Shown here in pieces: positions 6,285 to 13,105 of a stretch of DNA of 13,832 bases. How positions within the stretch are numbered: position 1 is the stretch's first letter; every line of letters starts with the position of its first letter. A program made the position numbers and the translations under genes. The notes below the pieces were generated by a model, which was not told the DNA's origin, searched no databases, and saw only the letters and a list, made by a program, of their open reading frames with translations. Source of the DNA: an uncultured Clostridia bacterium. Lineage in GTDB: Bacteria; Bacillota; Clostridia; Oscillospirales; Oscillospiraceae. The stretch covers positions 1 to 13,832 of the forward strand of contig CAMVOG010000032.1 of assembly GCA_947169005.1 (NCBI GenBank). The letters run 5' to 3'.

Positions 6285-8462
6285 TCAGCCCACAGGGGCG
6301 CCGTTCTCCGTTTCTCCAAGGCGATAGATACCGGTCCAGGACATCACGTCGCCGCCGGGGTAATTATACTCCACCGTAGCCACCAGTTCATCCGGTCCCT
6401 GGAGGTACATGTAGAGCCGATCATTATCCTGCATCGAATAGAACAGGTACCCGGGGCCGCCGTCGTAGGAAGCGCCATCAAGCGCCTCGTAATCCATGAA
6501 GACGTTGGAATAGTCATCCGTGTCGTAATAGACGACGCCATCCGCTTCAATGGTCACGCTGGAGAAGAAGTCCAGCTCCTCCTCGGAGAGGGTGTAGCCC
6601 TCCACCTCCCAGCCGCTGACGGTCCAGTAGCCAACGAAGGGCCCCAGCTCCGACTCGTAGACATCGCCATAGTCGTACTCATATTCGGGGGAGCCCTCCG
6701 TGGGCTCGTAATAGAAATTGTAGGTGTTGCTGCTGATGTTCTCACCGTTCTCATTGTGGTTGAAGGTCAGGATCATGGAAACGGGGTCCGTGAGATAGAG
6801 GAAAATCGTGTCCTCGGTGGAGGGGTCGCTGAACAGGTAGGCCGTGCGCTCGATCTGTTCCTCGTCGATATAGGTCTGGATCTCGCACTGGCTGAAATCC
6901 TGCTGATAGCCGCCAACGACAAAGTCCGCATAACCGCTCCAGTAGTCGATGGAAAGGGTACCCTCCTCGTTCGGATAATAGCTGTAAACGCCGTCCCCGT
7001 TCTCATTGACAAAGCCAAGGCGCCACAAGCCCGCCACCTCGCTGTAGTCGATCTCCTCCACGGGCTCGGCGGCGGAAAGGCCGGTCCAGCGGGGACCCGT
7101 CAGGGTCTCCACCCGCCCGGTTTCCAGGGGGATGCGCAGGTAATAGAGCTCCAGCAGATCATAGGCCCAGCGCCAGCCCACGTCCCCGCTGGGACTGCGC
7201 TGGGCGTCGGCCACGATCAGATAGGCCGCGTCCCCCAGGACCGCCCCGGCCTGGATCACAAAGCCGCTGCCCTGCTCGGGGTCGATAAAGTTTTCCGTGA
7301 GAAGGATCTCGTCGCCCTCCCGGTCCACGTAGTACAGGTCGCCCGCGTCCTCATCGGAGAGGAAAAGAGCGCCCGGCACGCGGCGGGACAGGCCGAAATC
7401 CCCCTCCCGGGTCAGATAAATGCCGGGAGTGGGGGCGCTTTCCCCCTCGTCGCCGCTGAATTTACGCACGGGCTGAAGGCTGTTCTCCTCGCCCAGCGTG
7501 CCCCGGACGGCCCGATAATCCGTGGGGGCCGCCGCGCCTTGGTAATAGTTGAGGATCAGATAGAAGCGGCCTGTTTCCGGGTCAGCAAGGAAGCCGTGAA
7601 CGTCCGGATAGCCGCCGAATTCCTCGGTTTCCAGGCTGCCCAGCTCCGTCACGCTCCCGTCCGGCGAAAGCTGCCGCAGAACGGCGGTGTAGCCGTAAAG
7701 CTCCTCATCATAATACGCATTCATGATCACCAGCTCGCCCTCCGGGCCGAAGCCGCAGGGAGTGAAATCATCAAAGGATCCGTCCAGCGTGTAATAGGGC
7801 TCCGCGTTCTGATAAACCACGCGGGTACCCTCGTCGTCATTATCCTCGTGCACCATGCGCAGGGAGTAAACGCCTTCCGGGTCAACCAGCAGCAGCGCCG
7901 TGTTTTCCAGGACCTCAGCGGGGCCGCCCTCCAGGGCAAAACGGCGCAGGCCGTAATAAACGCTGTCCTCACTGCCCCAATCCGTGACATAAAGACTTTC
8001 GCCGATCAGACTCAGATCGCCGTAGCTTCCGCAGCCGCCCAGGGAGCGCAGCTCTCCCGTCACGGTGTTATAGGCCCAGAGCTCCGCCCCCAGCTTTTCC
8101 TCGTACCAGGTGTCAATGAAAGAGGCCCAGAGGGCGGGCTCGGTCATCACCGAGGTGTCGTAAGTGCGGAAAAAGACCTCGTCCCCCACCCGCAGCAGCT
8201 TGCCGGGGTTGCCCTCGATCAGATCCTCCGGCTCCTCCTCGATCGGCTCCTCCGGCTCGGCGGGCTTCTCCGGTTCCTCGGGCTCCTCCGGCTCGGCGGG
8301 CGTTTCGGCAGGCTCCTCCGGCTCCTCCGTCCGCGGGACAGGCTCCACGTCCGTCTGGCTCACCTGGGGCTCGGGAGCGCCGGTCCCGGTCTGGCCGCAG
8401 CCCGTCAGCAGCGCCGCCAGCAGCGCAATGGCCAGCAGCAGCGCAAGGCCTTTCTTTTTCAT
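6285..8462 (-). CDS. Secreted multidomain lipoprotein, P/E linker plus C-terminal beta domains
   Basis: 725 residues from the ATG at 8462, chosen because AAGGAGG (8471-8477) lies 8 nt upstream and it yields a clean signal peptide, MKKKGLALLL, with lipobox LLTGC (Cys22). An upstream in-frame ATG near 8486 would add a charged stretch ahead of the signal. Residues 37-80 are an acidic Pro/Glu linker. Residues about 88-460 show repeated short beta-strand and turn units (Asp/Gly/Tyr-rich), like a WD/DUF5050-type beta-propeller. Two C-terminal units, about 472-590 and 600-715, each open with a G-x-W motif (GLW at 478-480, GYW at 611-613), recalling lipocalin-like small beta barrels. It should sit on the outer face of the membrane. 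It lies 20 nt after trmO on the same strand, so is probably co-transcribed. Function is not recognised; the domain calls are inference from residue pattern. Confidence 0.82.
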   Translation of the reverse strand: MKKKGLALLLAIALLAALLTGCGQTGTGAPEPQVSQTDVEPVPRTEEPEEPAETPAEPEEPEEPEKPAEPEEPIEEEPEDLIEGNPGKLLRVGDEVFFRTYDTSVMTEPALWASFIDTWYEEKLGAELWAYNTVTGELRSLGGCGSYGDLSLIGESLYVTDWGSEDSVYYGLRRFALEGGPAEVLENTALLLVDPEGVYSLRMVHEDNDDEGTRVVYQNAEPYYTLDGSFDDFTPCGFGPEGELVIMNAYYDEELYGYTAVLRQLSPDGSVTELGSLETEEFGGYPDVHGFLADPETGRFYLILNYYQGAAAPTDYRAVRGTLGEENSLQPVRKFSGDEGESAPTPGIYLTREGDFGLSRRVPGALFLSDEDAGDLYYVDREGDEILLTENFIDPEQGSGFVIQAGAVLGDAAYLIVADAQRSPSGDVGWRWAYDLLELYYLRIPLETGRVETLTGPRWTGLSAAEPVEEIDYSEVAGLWRLGFVNENGDGVYSYYPNEEGTLSIDYWSGYADFVVGGYQQDFSQCEIQTYIDEEQIERTAYLFSDPSTEDTIFLYLTDPVSMILTFNHNENGENISSNTYNFYYEPTEGSPEYEYDYGDVYESELGPFVGYWTVSGWEVEGYTLSEEELDFFSSVTIEADGVVYYDTDDYSNVFMDYEALDGASYDGGPGYLFYSMQDNDRLYMYLQGPDELVATVEYNYPGGDVMSWTGIYRLGETENGAPVG

Positions 8463-8482
8463 GCTTTCGTCCTCCTTTTTTG

Positions 8483-9163
8483 TCATTCCTCCACATCCGT
8501 CACGAGCAAGGTCCCGTTTCGGACGGTAAACCGCAGGTTCCACTTCCCGTACCGCAGGCCGTAGACACGCTCCGGGTCCTCCTGGTAGGCAGGGCGCGGA
8601 TCATGGGCCAGGATCTCCTCCAGCGCGGCCCGCTCCGTTCCCAGCCGTTCCCCCAGCTCCGGCGGCAGGGATACCTCCAGCAGCTTTTCCTCAATTTGGT
8701 CCGCAAAGCCGCCCTCCGCCTGGGGAATGGAATCGGCATAGCGCAGGTAGGGCTTGATATCGAAGATGGGCGTTTCATCCAGCAGGTCCGCCCCCAAAAC
8801 GTGCAGCACCGGGCCCTCGGGGCCCTCCGGCTCCACCCGCTCCAGCCGCACGGCGGAGAGGCCCAGGGAATTGGGGCGAAAGGGCGAGCGGGTGGCGAAG
8901 ACCCCCAGTCTCCGGTTCCCGCCCAGCCGGGGCGGGCGCACCGTGGGGGACCAGGCCTCCCGCCGGGACTTGGAAAACTGCCAGATCAGCCAGATGTGGC
9001 TGACCTCCTCCAGCCCCCGCACCGCCTCCGGGCTGCGAAACTCCGGCTCAAAGACGATCCGTGCCCGGGAGGAGGGAGCCAGCCCGCTCTGCCGGGGGAT
9101 GCCGAATTTCTCAACGAAGTCGCTGTGCAGCCGCGCGATCGGCCGCAGGGTATACTCCTCCAC
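8483..9163 (-). CDS. trmO: tRNA (adenine37-N6)-methyltransferase TrmO
   Basis: TrmO (formerly YaeB/TsaA, UPF0066) uses S-adenosylmethionine to methylate t6A37 of threonine tRNA to m6t6A, tuning decoding in the cytosol. The family signature RRLGVFATRSPFRPN (residues about 84-98) is intact, followed by SLGLS and by DETPIFDIKPYL (about 129-140); the length, 226 residues, is close to the E. coli protein. Two in-frame GTG codons compete as start. The outer one at 9169 is only 1 nt from the GGAGG (9171-9175), too close to work. The inner one at 9163 is 7 nt away and gives MEEYTLRPIARL, which matches how the family begins. There is no obvious promoter in the short gap after the upstream gene's terminator, so expression may rest on read-through or a weak promoter I cannot see. 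Confidence 0.93.
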   Translation of the reverse strand: MEEYTLRPIARLHSDFVEKFGIPRQSGLAPSSRARIVFEPEFRSPEAVRGLEEVSHIWLIWQFSKSRREAWSPTVRPPRLGGNRRLGVFATRSPFRPNSLGLSAVRLERVEPEGPEGPVLHVLGADLLDETPIFDIKPYLRYADSIPQAEGGFADQIEEKLLEVSLPPELGERLGTERAALEEILAHDPRPAYQEDPERVYGLRYGKWNLRFTVRNGTLLVTDVEE

Positions 9164-9199
9164 GCCCACACCTCCGGGATGCTGTTTGGCTCTACTCAG

Positions 9200-9233
9200 A
9201 AAAAAGCGGCGCGCCGCTTGCGGCGGCGCGCCG
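9200..9233 (-). terminator. Intrinsic terminator of the membrane-protein gene
   Basis: An 11-bp pure-GC stem (CGGCGCGCCGC, 9207-9217 with 9223-9233) and a 5-nt loop; on the minus strand it is followed by C and then six T (9200-9205). It starts about 22 nt past the stop at 9256 and separates this gene from trmO. Confidence 0.9.
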
Positions 9234-9255
9234 GATCATGCGTTATAAGACTCGA

Positions 9256-9780
9256 TCAGTCGTACTCGTACTTGGCGGCATGCTTGGCGCGGATGCTCTT
9301 GCCAATGAACCAGAAGACCACGGTGATGACCAGAACGGCGAAGATGAAAATGATCTGGCCCATTCTATGGCCCGCGTTCTGGAAACCGAGGATAGACATG
9401 GCAGGCAGGAAGTGAGCAGTGCCATAGCCCCAGAAGAAGTTGTACATGCCCTCGCTGGGGATCAAAATGCCCAGGAAAGGAATGAGGTTGATGATGATCA
9501 TGCCCAGGACACCGCCGAAATTGCGGTTGTAGCCCATCCACATGGCAAAGCCGAACATGGCCAGAATGAGCAGGATGGAGCAGGTGATGTAGTTCCAGCC
9601 CACGTTGGCGCCCACCAGGTTGAGGGTGCTGATCTTCTCAGCCGTAACGCCGGTGGCATACTTGTCCGCGGCGCCGACCACGTAACGGAAGCCGGACAGA
9701 ACACTCATTTCAAACATGATCAGGAGATATACCAGAAACGTGTACACGCAACTTTTGATCTTGCTGTCTGCAAATTTCAT
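9256..9780 (-). CDS. Small integral membrane protein, unknown function
   Basis: 174 residues from the ATG at 9780 (MKFADSKIKS), which has AAGGAG 12 nt upstream and lies downstream of a consensus promoter. The open frame extends further 5', but that part would lie inside the leader. Hydrophobic segments are at about 11-30, 62-83, 88-107 and 148-168, with another hydrophobic patch at 112-131, so four or five membrane passes are likely. The segment 37-57 is more polar, and the C-terminus is basic then acidic (KSIRAKHAAKYEYD). No catalytic motif or transport signature is recognised. Its own promoter and terminator make it a single-gene unit, and neighbours give no hint of function. Confidence 0.75.
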   Translation of the reverse strand: MKFADSKIKSCVYTFLVYLLIMFEMSVLSGFRYVVGAADKYATGVTAEKISTLNLVGANVGWNYITCSILLILAMFGFAMWMGYNRNFGGVLGMIIINLIPFLGILIPSEGMYNFFWGYGTAHFLPAMSILGFQNAGHRMGQIIFIFAVLVITVVFWFIGKSIRAKHAAKYEYD

Positions 9781-9813
9781 TTGAGCCACACACTCCTTGT
9801 CTGTGATATGTGC

Positions 9814-9842
9814 ATTATAGCATACCCTATTTTGTTTTGCAA
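9814..9842 (-). promoter_or_regulatory. Promoter of the membrane-protein gene
   Basis: On the minus strand, -35 TTGCAA (9837-9842), 17-nt spacer, -10 TATAAT (9814-9819), with TATGC just before the -10. The gap from here to the divergent UDG promoter (9843-9950) holds nothing else that I can support. Confidence 0.82.
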
Positions 9843-9950
9843 GCATTATCTATGAAAATTTCTCAAAATGATTCTCTTCTCCCCCATCCTTTATATCATT
9901 TTCAACAAAGGACCCCCTGCAAGGCCCCTTGGCTCCTTCTCGGAAAGGCG

Positions 9951-9979
9951 TTGCAAAAAGGAATGGGGAATGATATAAT
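9951..9979 (+). promoter_or_regulatory. Promoter of the uracil-DNA glycosylase gene
   Basis: -35 TTGCAA (9951-9956), 17-nt spacer, -10 TATAAT (9974-9979). It is followed by an A-rich start region and AAGGAGGAG (9991-9999) 4 nt from the ATG at 10004. The -35 and -10 hexamers are identical to those of the divergent membrane-protein promoter. Confidence 0.82.
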
Positions 9980-10003
9980 ATAAAAAAACAAAGGAGGAGT
10001 TCC

Positions 10004-10585
10004 ATGGATTGGACCACCCTGCGAAAGGAGTGCCTGGCCTGCACGGCCTGCGGCCTGTGTGAGACGCGGCACAACGTGGTTTTCGGCGTGGGGAGCGAGA
10101 CGGCGGAGGTCCTGTTCATCGGCGAGGGTCCCGGCGAGCAGGAGGACCTGCAGGGGGAGCCCTTCGTGGGCCGGGCCGGGAAGCTGCTGGACGACATGCT
10201 GAAAATGATCGATCTGGACCGCAGCCGCATCTACATCGCCAACACCGTGAAGTGCCGCCCACCCAAGAACCGGGACCCGCTGCCCGAGGAGCAGGCCGCC
10301 TGCCTGCACTGGCTCACCGCCCAGCGGGAGCTGCTGCGCCCCAAGCTCATCGTCTGCCTGGGCCGCATCTCCGCCATGCGCTTTATAAAGCCCGATTTCA
10401 GGATCACCAAGGAGCACGGCCAGTGGTTCCGGAACGGAGACGCCGAGATCATGGCTCTCTATCATCCCGCCGCCCTGCTGCGGGACCCCGGCAAGCGCCC
10501 GGAGACCTTCGTGGACCTGAAGGCCCTCCAGGCCAAAATCAGAGAGGTCTGCGAGCATACATATGATTCAGTGCATAGTGCTTAG
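10004..10585 (+). CDS. Uracil-DNA glycosylase, family 4 (iron-sulfur type)
   Basis: 193 residues. Family-4 UDGs cut uracil from DNA at the start of base-excision repair and carry a structural 4Fe-4S cluster. The four cluster cysteines are visible in the expected spacing: C13 and C16 in CTAC, then C84 and C100, 16 residues apart as in the Thermus enzyme. Motif 1 is GEGPGEQED (40-48) and the active-site motif 2 is HPAALLRD (154-161). The internal block KCRPPKNRDPLPEEQ (83-97) is also typical. It has its own promoter and an excellent ribosome site. The last few codons (SVHSA and the TAG) lie inside a heptad repeat array, so the natural C-terminus has probably been replaced. No terminator other than that array follows. 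Confidence 0.95.
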   Translation: MDWTTLRKECLACTACGLCETRHNVVFGVGSETAEVLFIGEGPGEQEDLQGEPFVGRAGKLLDDMLKMIDLDRSRIYIANTVKCRPPKNRDPLPEEQAACLHWLTAQRELLRPKLIVCLGRISAMRFIKPDFRITKEHGQWFRNGDAEIMALYHPAALLRDPGKRPETFVDLKALQAKIREVCEHTYDSVHSA

Positions 10586-10645
10586 TGCTTAGTGCTCAGT
10601 TCATCAGCACATACACTATGCACTAAGCACTAACAACTAAGCACT
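10570..10645. repeat. Inverted array of 7-nt repeats (AGTGCTT / ACTAAGC)
   Basis: Four tandem heptads on the left (AGTGCAT, AGTGCTT, AGTGCTT, AGTGCTC; 10570-10597) face four on the right of opposite sense (ACTATGC, ACTAAGC, ACTAACA, ACTAAGC; 10615-10642), ending ACT at 10645, around a central spacer of about 17 nt. Read as RNA this can fold into a long imperfect hairpin, and because it is periodic it can also pair in several registers. It overlaps the 3' end of the UDG gene and ends 24 nt before the next start codon. It resembles a small interspersed palindromic (REP/MITE-like) element; no transposase is present. A TATAAT at 10648-10653 follows but has no -35 partner. Confidence 0.8.
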
Positions 10646-10669
10646 CCTATAATGAGGTGACTCTTTTTT

Positions 10670-11578
10670 ATGTTACGATTCAAGCCTGTCACGCTGGAGG
10701 ACAGGGAATGGATGGCCCCCATCCTTTTCGCGGCCAATACCCGCAACGCGGATTACAGCTTTGTGAACATTTACGCCTGGGGGGCCAGCTATGAGGCGAG
10801 CTGGTGCTGTCTGGACGGCTGCCTTGTGATCTGGACCGTGATCGCAGGCGTGGACTATTACGCCTTCCCTTTGGGGGCGGACACGGATGAAAAGCTGCGG
10901 ACCGTGATCGACGCTCTCAAGGACCATTGCCGGGAGCGGAAGGATGAGCTGCGGCTCATCTCCATCGCCCCGGACCAGGTGCCCCGGCTGGAAGCCCTCT
11001 ACCCCGGGGAATTCGAGATCACGCCCCGGACGGATCTTTTCGACTACGTCTACGCCGCCGAGCGGCTTTCCACCCTGGCTGGGAAAAAGCTCCATGCCAA
11101 GCGGAATTTCATCCACCACTTTGAGGCGGAGCATCAGTGGGAGCTGGTGCCCATGACAGACGAAAATATCTGTGTAGCAGCGGGGCTGGACGGTCTGTGG
11201 GTCATCGAGCAGGAGGCGGACGCCATGGAGACCGCCATGGCCGAGGCCAAGGCCATCCGCACGGTACTCACCGACTTTGACAAGCTGGGGCTGGAGGGGG
11301 CCTTCCTCTACGCCGACGGCGCGCCCTGCGGCTTCACCATCGGGGAACGGCTCAGCGCCGACACCTACGTGATTCACTATGAAAAGGCGGATTACGACGT
11401 GGTGGGGGCTTACCCCATGATCAACCGGGAATTCGTGCGCATGATCCGGGATAAATACCCGGAGATCGTATGGATCAACCGGGAGGACGACATGGGGCTG
11501 GAGGGGCTGCGGAAGGCCAAGCGCTCCTATTACCCGGACTTCATGGAGGAGAAATACAAGGCGGTGACGAGGCCGTGA
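10670..11578 (+). CDS. DUF2156 family protein (phosphatidylglycerol lysyltransferase C-terminal-like)
   Basis: 302 residues. The family has a double GNAT-like fold, related to the aminoacyl-transfer domain of MprF and to FemX-like enzymes; the stand-alone version seen here has no transmembrane region and is likely cytosolic. Recognisable blocks are the YVYAAERLSTLAGKKLHAKR run (127-146) continuing NFIHHF, the central YVIHYEKADYDVVGAYP, and the C-terminal INREDDMGLEGLRKAKRSY (about 268-286). The ATG at 10670 has GAGGTGA about 9 nt upstream. The stop TGA overlaps the GTG of the following acetyltransferase, so the two are translationally coupled. Family assignment is good; the acyl or aminoacyl substrate is unknown. 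Confidence 0.87.
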   Translation: MLRFKPVTLEDREWMAPILFAANTRNADYSFVNIYAWGASYEASWCCLDGCLVIWTVIAGVDYYAFPLGADTDEKLRTVIDALKDHCRERKDELRLISIAPDQVPRLEALYPGEFEITPRTDLFDYVYAAERLSTLAGKKLHAKRNFIHHFEAEHQWELVPMTDENICVAAGLDGLWVIEQEADAMETAMAEAKAIRTVLTDFDKLGLEGAFLYADGAPCGFTIGERLSADTYVIHYEKADYDVVGAYPMINREFVRMIRDKYPEIVWINREDDMGLEGLRKAKRSYYPDFMEEKYKAVTRP

Positions 11579-12399
11579 GCGCCGTCCGCCCGGCCCGGTC
11601 CGACGAGCTGCCCCGGCTGAAGGCCCTGTGGCAGCGGGTTTTTGGGGACGAGGCCGCCTTTGTCGAGCTGTTTTACAAGCGGCTGCTGCCCTGCTCCACG
11701 GCCCTCGCGGCGGAACGGGACGGAGAAGCCGCGGGAGCGGCCTACATCGTGAAGGGCTTTGCTCTGGTCCTCCCCGACGGCGCCGCGCTGCCCTGTGACT
11801 ATATCTACGCCGTAGCGGTGGACGAGGCCGCCCGGGGTCTGGGACTGGGCAAAGCCCTCAGTCTGGAGGCCGCCCGGCTCTGTGAACGGGGAAAACGTCT
11901 CTCCTGCCTGGTGCCCGCCTCGGAAAGACTTTTCGATTTTTACGCCCGCTGCGCAGGGTACGTCCCGGCCTTCACCGTCTGTGAGGGCGAGGCCCCGGCA
12001 AAGGGCGCCTGTGAGACAAGTCCCCTCTCCCCCGCTGAATATCTGCGCCTGCGGGAGGACTGTTTGCGGGGGTGGGGACATTTGCGCCCCTCCCCGGAGG
12101 TCATGGACTTTTGGGAGGAGACTCTGCGCATGGAGGGCGGCGGCTTTTTCCGCCTGACCCTGCCGGGCGGCACTTCGGCCCTGGCCGCCGCGGAAAAGGC
12201 GGAGGGGACGCTGTTTCTCAAGGAGTTGCTTTGCCCTCCCGGACAGGAGGCCAATTTCGCCGCTGCCTTCGCCGCGCGGATGAAGGCTCCTTCCTGCCGC
12301 TGGCGCTGTCCCTCCGGCGGCGCGGGCTTGGAACGGCCCTTCGGCATGCTCAGCGTGAACGCGGGCAGCGGCTTCTATTTCGGCCCGGCCTTCGATTAG
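11575..12399 (+). CDS. GNAT family N-acetyltransferase
   Basis: 274 residues from the GTG at 11575. I prefer this start to one further upstream (11470) because it forms a GTGA overlap with the DUF2156 stop, and because the first residues, VSAVRPARSDELPRLKALW, are the normal beginning of a GNAT domain; upstream sequence is the DUF2156 gene in another frame. The acetyl-CoA binding motif A is YAVAVDEAARGLGLGKAL (78-95) with the R-x-x-G-x-G pyrophosphate loop. Residues about 140-274 form an extra C-terminal domain beyond the minimal GNAT fold. It likely transfers an acetyl group to an amine; the acceptor is unknown. It ends 17 nt before a strong terminator. Confidence 0.88.
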   Translation: MSAVRPARSDELPRLKALWQRVFGDEAAFVELFYKRLLPCSTALAAERDGEAAGAAYIVKGFALVLPDGAALPCDYIYAVAVDEAARGLGLGKALSLEAARLCERGKRLSCLVPASERLFDFYARCAGYVPAFTVCEGEAPAKGACETSPLSPAEYLRLREDCLRGWGHLRPSPEVMDFWEETLRMEGGGFFRLTLPGGTSALAAAEKAEGTLFLKELLCPPGQEANFAAAFAARMKAPSCRWRCPSGGAGLERPFGMLSVNAGSGFYFGPAFD

Positions 12400-12412
12400 A
12401 TATGGATTACGA

Positions 12413-12446
12413 CAAACAGCGCCCCCGGACGATCCGGGGGCGCTGC
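12413..12446. terminator. Palindromic terminator, copy 1 (after GNAT gene)
   Basis: A 34-nt sequence with a perfect 13-bp stem (CAGCGCCCCCGGA, 12417-12429, with 12433-12445) and a 3-nt loop. On the plus strand it runs into CGTTTTTT, a strong terminator for the acetyltransferase gene. On the minus strand it can stop the toxin transcript, with a weaker TTTGTCGT tail. The same 34 nt recurs exactly at 13106-13139. Confidence 0.92.
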
Positions 12447-12451
12447 GTTTT

Positions 12452-12769
12452 TTACTGCTCATATTCCAACCGGCTTGGTAGATCGGAGCGGGCATAGAGG
12501 AAGCGGCGGAACGTGACCGTCTCGCCGGAAACGGTGAAAAAGGCAAGATAGTTCCTGACCTTTGCGAAACGGTATTCCAGTTTTCTTTCTCTGTCCCCAT
12601 CGTATCGGGGCTCGGCAAAGGGAAAACGGCTCACCCGGTCAGCAACACGCTCATATTCCTCCAAAAGCCGCGCCGCTGCCTGCGGATTGCCCAGCTCACC
12701 GGCAATATATTGGAGAGCCCTGCGGAAATCCCGGCTGAAAAGAGAGGTTTCCTTAATTTGAAAGCTCAT
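12452..12769 (-). CDS. RelE/ParE family toxin
   Basis: 105 residues, the usual size for the RelE/ParE superfamily: ribosome-dependent mRNA nucleases (RelE/YoeB/YafQ-like) or gyrase poisons (ParE). The core reads helix-helix (SRDFRRALQYIAGEL, 12-26), then the beta-sheet region YRFAKVRNYLAFFTV (66-80) and VTFRRFLYARSD (84-95), the family's characteristic C-terminal strand with basic residues. The ATG at 12769 overlaps the antitoxin by 17 nt, which couples their translation and keeps antitoxin first. Key basic residues are present, so the toxin looks intact. RelE versus ParE activity cannot be decided from sequence. Base composition is a little less GC-rich than flanking genes. Confidence 0.87.
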   Translation of the reverse strand: MSFQIKETSLFSRDFRRALQYIAGELGNPQAAARLLEEYERVADRVSRFPFAEPRYDGDRERKLEYRFAKVRNYLAFFTVSGETVTFRRFLYARSDLPSRLEYEQ

Positions 12770-13034
12770 GGAGCAGCGACCTCATTTCCCGCATGAATTC
12801 CTCATGGCCGACTGTCCTGGCTCCAGCGGCCTCCTCCGCGTCTGCCTCGTCCAGGGCCGCCTCGATCCACTGGGGGCGGGGGTCGGCGCGCAGCGCAAAA
12901 GGTAAGCCTCTGTGCAGCACCGATTGCTTCAAAAAGGCCCGAATCGCCGTGGGTGTATCCAGGCCGATCACATTGAAAAGAGCGTCCGCCTGGGCCTTCA
13001 ATTCATCGTCTACTCTCACTTGTATCGTAGCCAT
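12753..13034 (-). CDS. RelB/DinJ family antitoxin
   Basis: 93 residues from the ATG at 13034 (MATIQVRVDDELK), with GGAGG 8 nt upstream. The frame is open further 5' to 13094, but that start would lie within the -35 box. The N-terminus is a ribbon-helix-helix DNA-binding domain: strand TIQVRV (3-8), helix 1 at about 9-22, and helix 2 at TAIRAFLKQSV (29-39), followed by GLPF, typical of DinJ/RelB. The C-terminal half, acidic then helical (HEEFMREMRSLLHEL, 77-91), is the likely toxin-wrapping part. It should neutralise the overlapping toxin and, with it, repress its own promoter. Confidence 0.9.
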   Translation of the reverse strand: MATIQVRVDDELKAQADALFNVIGLDTPTAIRAFLKQSVLHRGLPFALRADPRPQWIEAALDEADAEEAAGARTVGHEEFMREMRSLLHELSN

Positions 13035-13053
13035 TATGCGCGCCTCCGTATTG

Positions 13054-13101
13054 ATATATATTGTAATTATACTGATTTTCAATGCATTTGTCAATATCTA
13101 T
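13054..13101. promoter_or_regulatory. Toxin-antitoxin promoter with candidate operator
   Basis: On the minus strand, -35 TTGACA (13089-13094), 17-nt spacer, -10 TATAAT (13066-13071): a full consensus promoter, the strongest in the window. Flanking it is an inverted repeat of 10-nt arms matching at 9 of 10 positions (13054-13063 and 13092-13101). It fits two half-sites for ribbon-helix-helix autorepression, though AT-richness makes chance similarity possible. The promoter is well supported; the operator is tentative. Confidence 0.75.
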
Positions 13102-13105
13102 ATGT

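Noticed and set aside
6258..8564. 768-residue open frame on the plus strand opposite the long lipoprotein
   Set aside because: It is antisense to a gene with signal peptide, lipobox and ribosome site. Its sequence is low-complexity (Leu/Gly/Val/His-rich), has no family motif, and is a by-product of GC-rich codon usage.
9164..9169. Outer GTG (9169) as the trmO start
   Set aside because: Only 1 nt from the GGAGG; the next in-frame GTG at 9163 has a 7-nt spacing and matches the family N-terminus.
10570..10645. Heptad array as a CRISPR array or conventional terminator
   Set aside because: Repeats are 7 nt with no unique spacers, and no U-tract follows the fold.
10648..10653. TATAAT as a promoter for the DUF2156 gene
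   Set aside because: No -35-like hexamer at 16-18 nt upstream (the positions fall in the heptad array), and transcription would begin within or beside the ribosome site.
13035..13094. Longer antitoxin start at 13094
   Set aside because: It would put the start codon inside the -35 box, with no ribosome site; the ATG at 13034 with GGAGG fits RelB/DinJ length and N-terminus.
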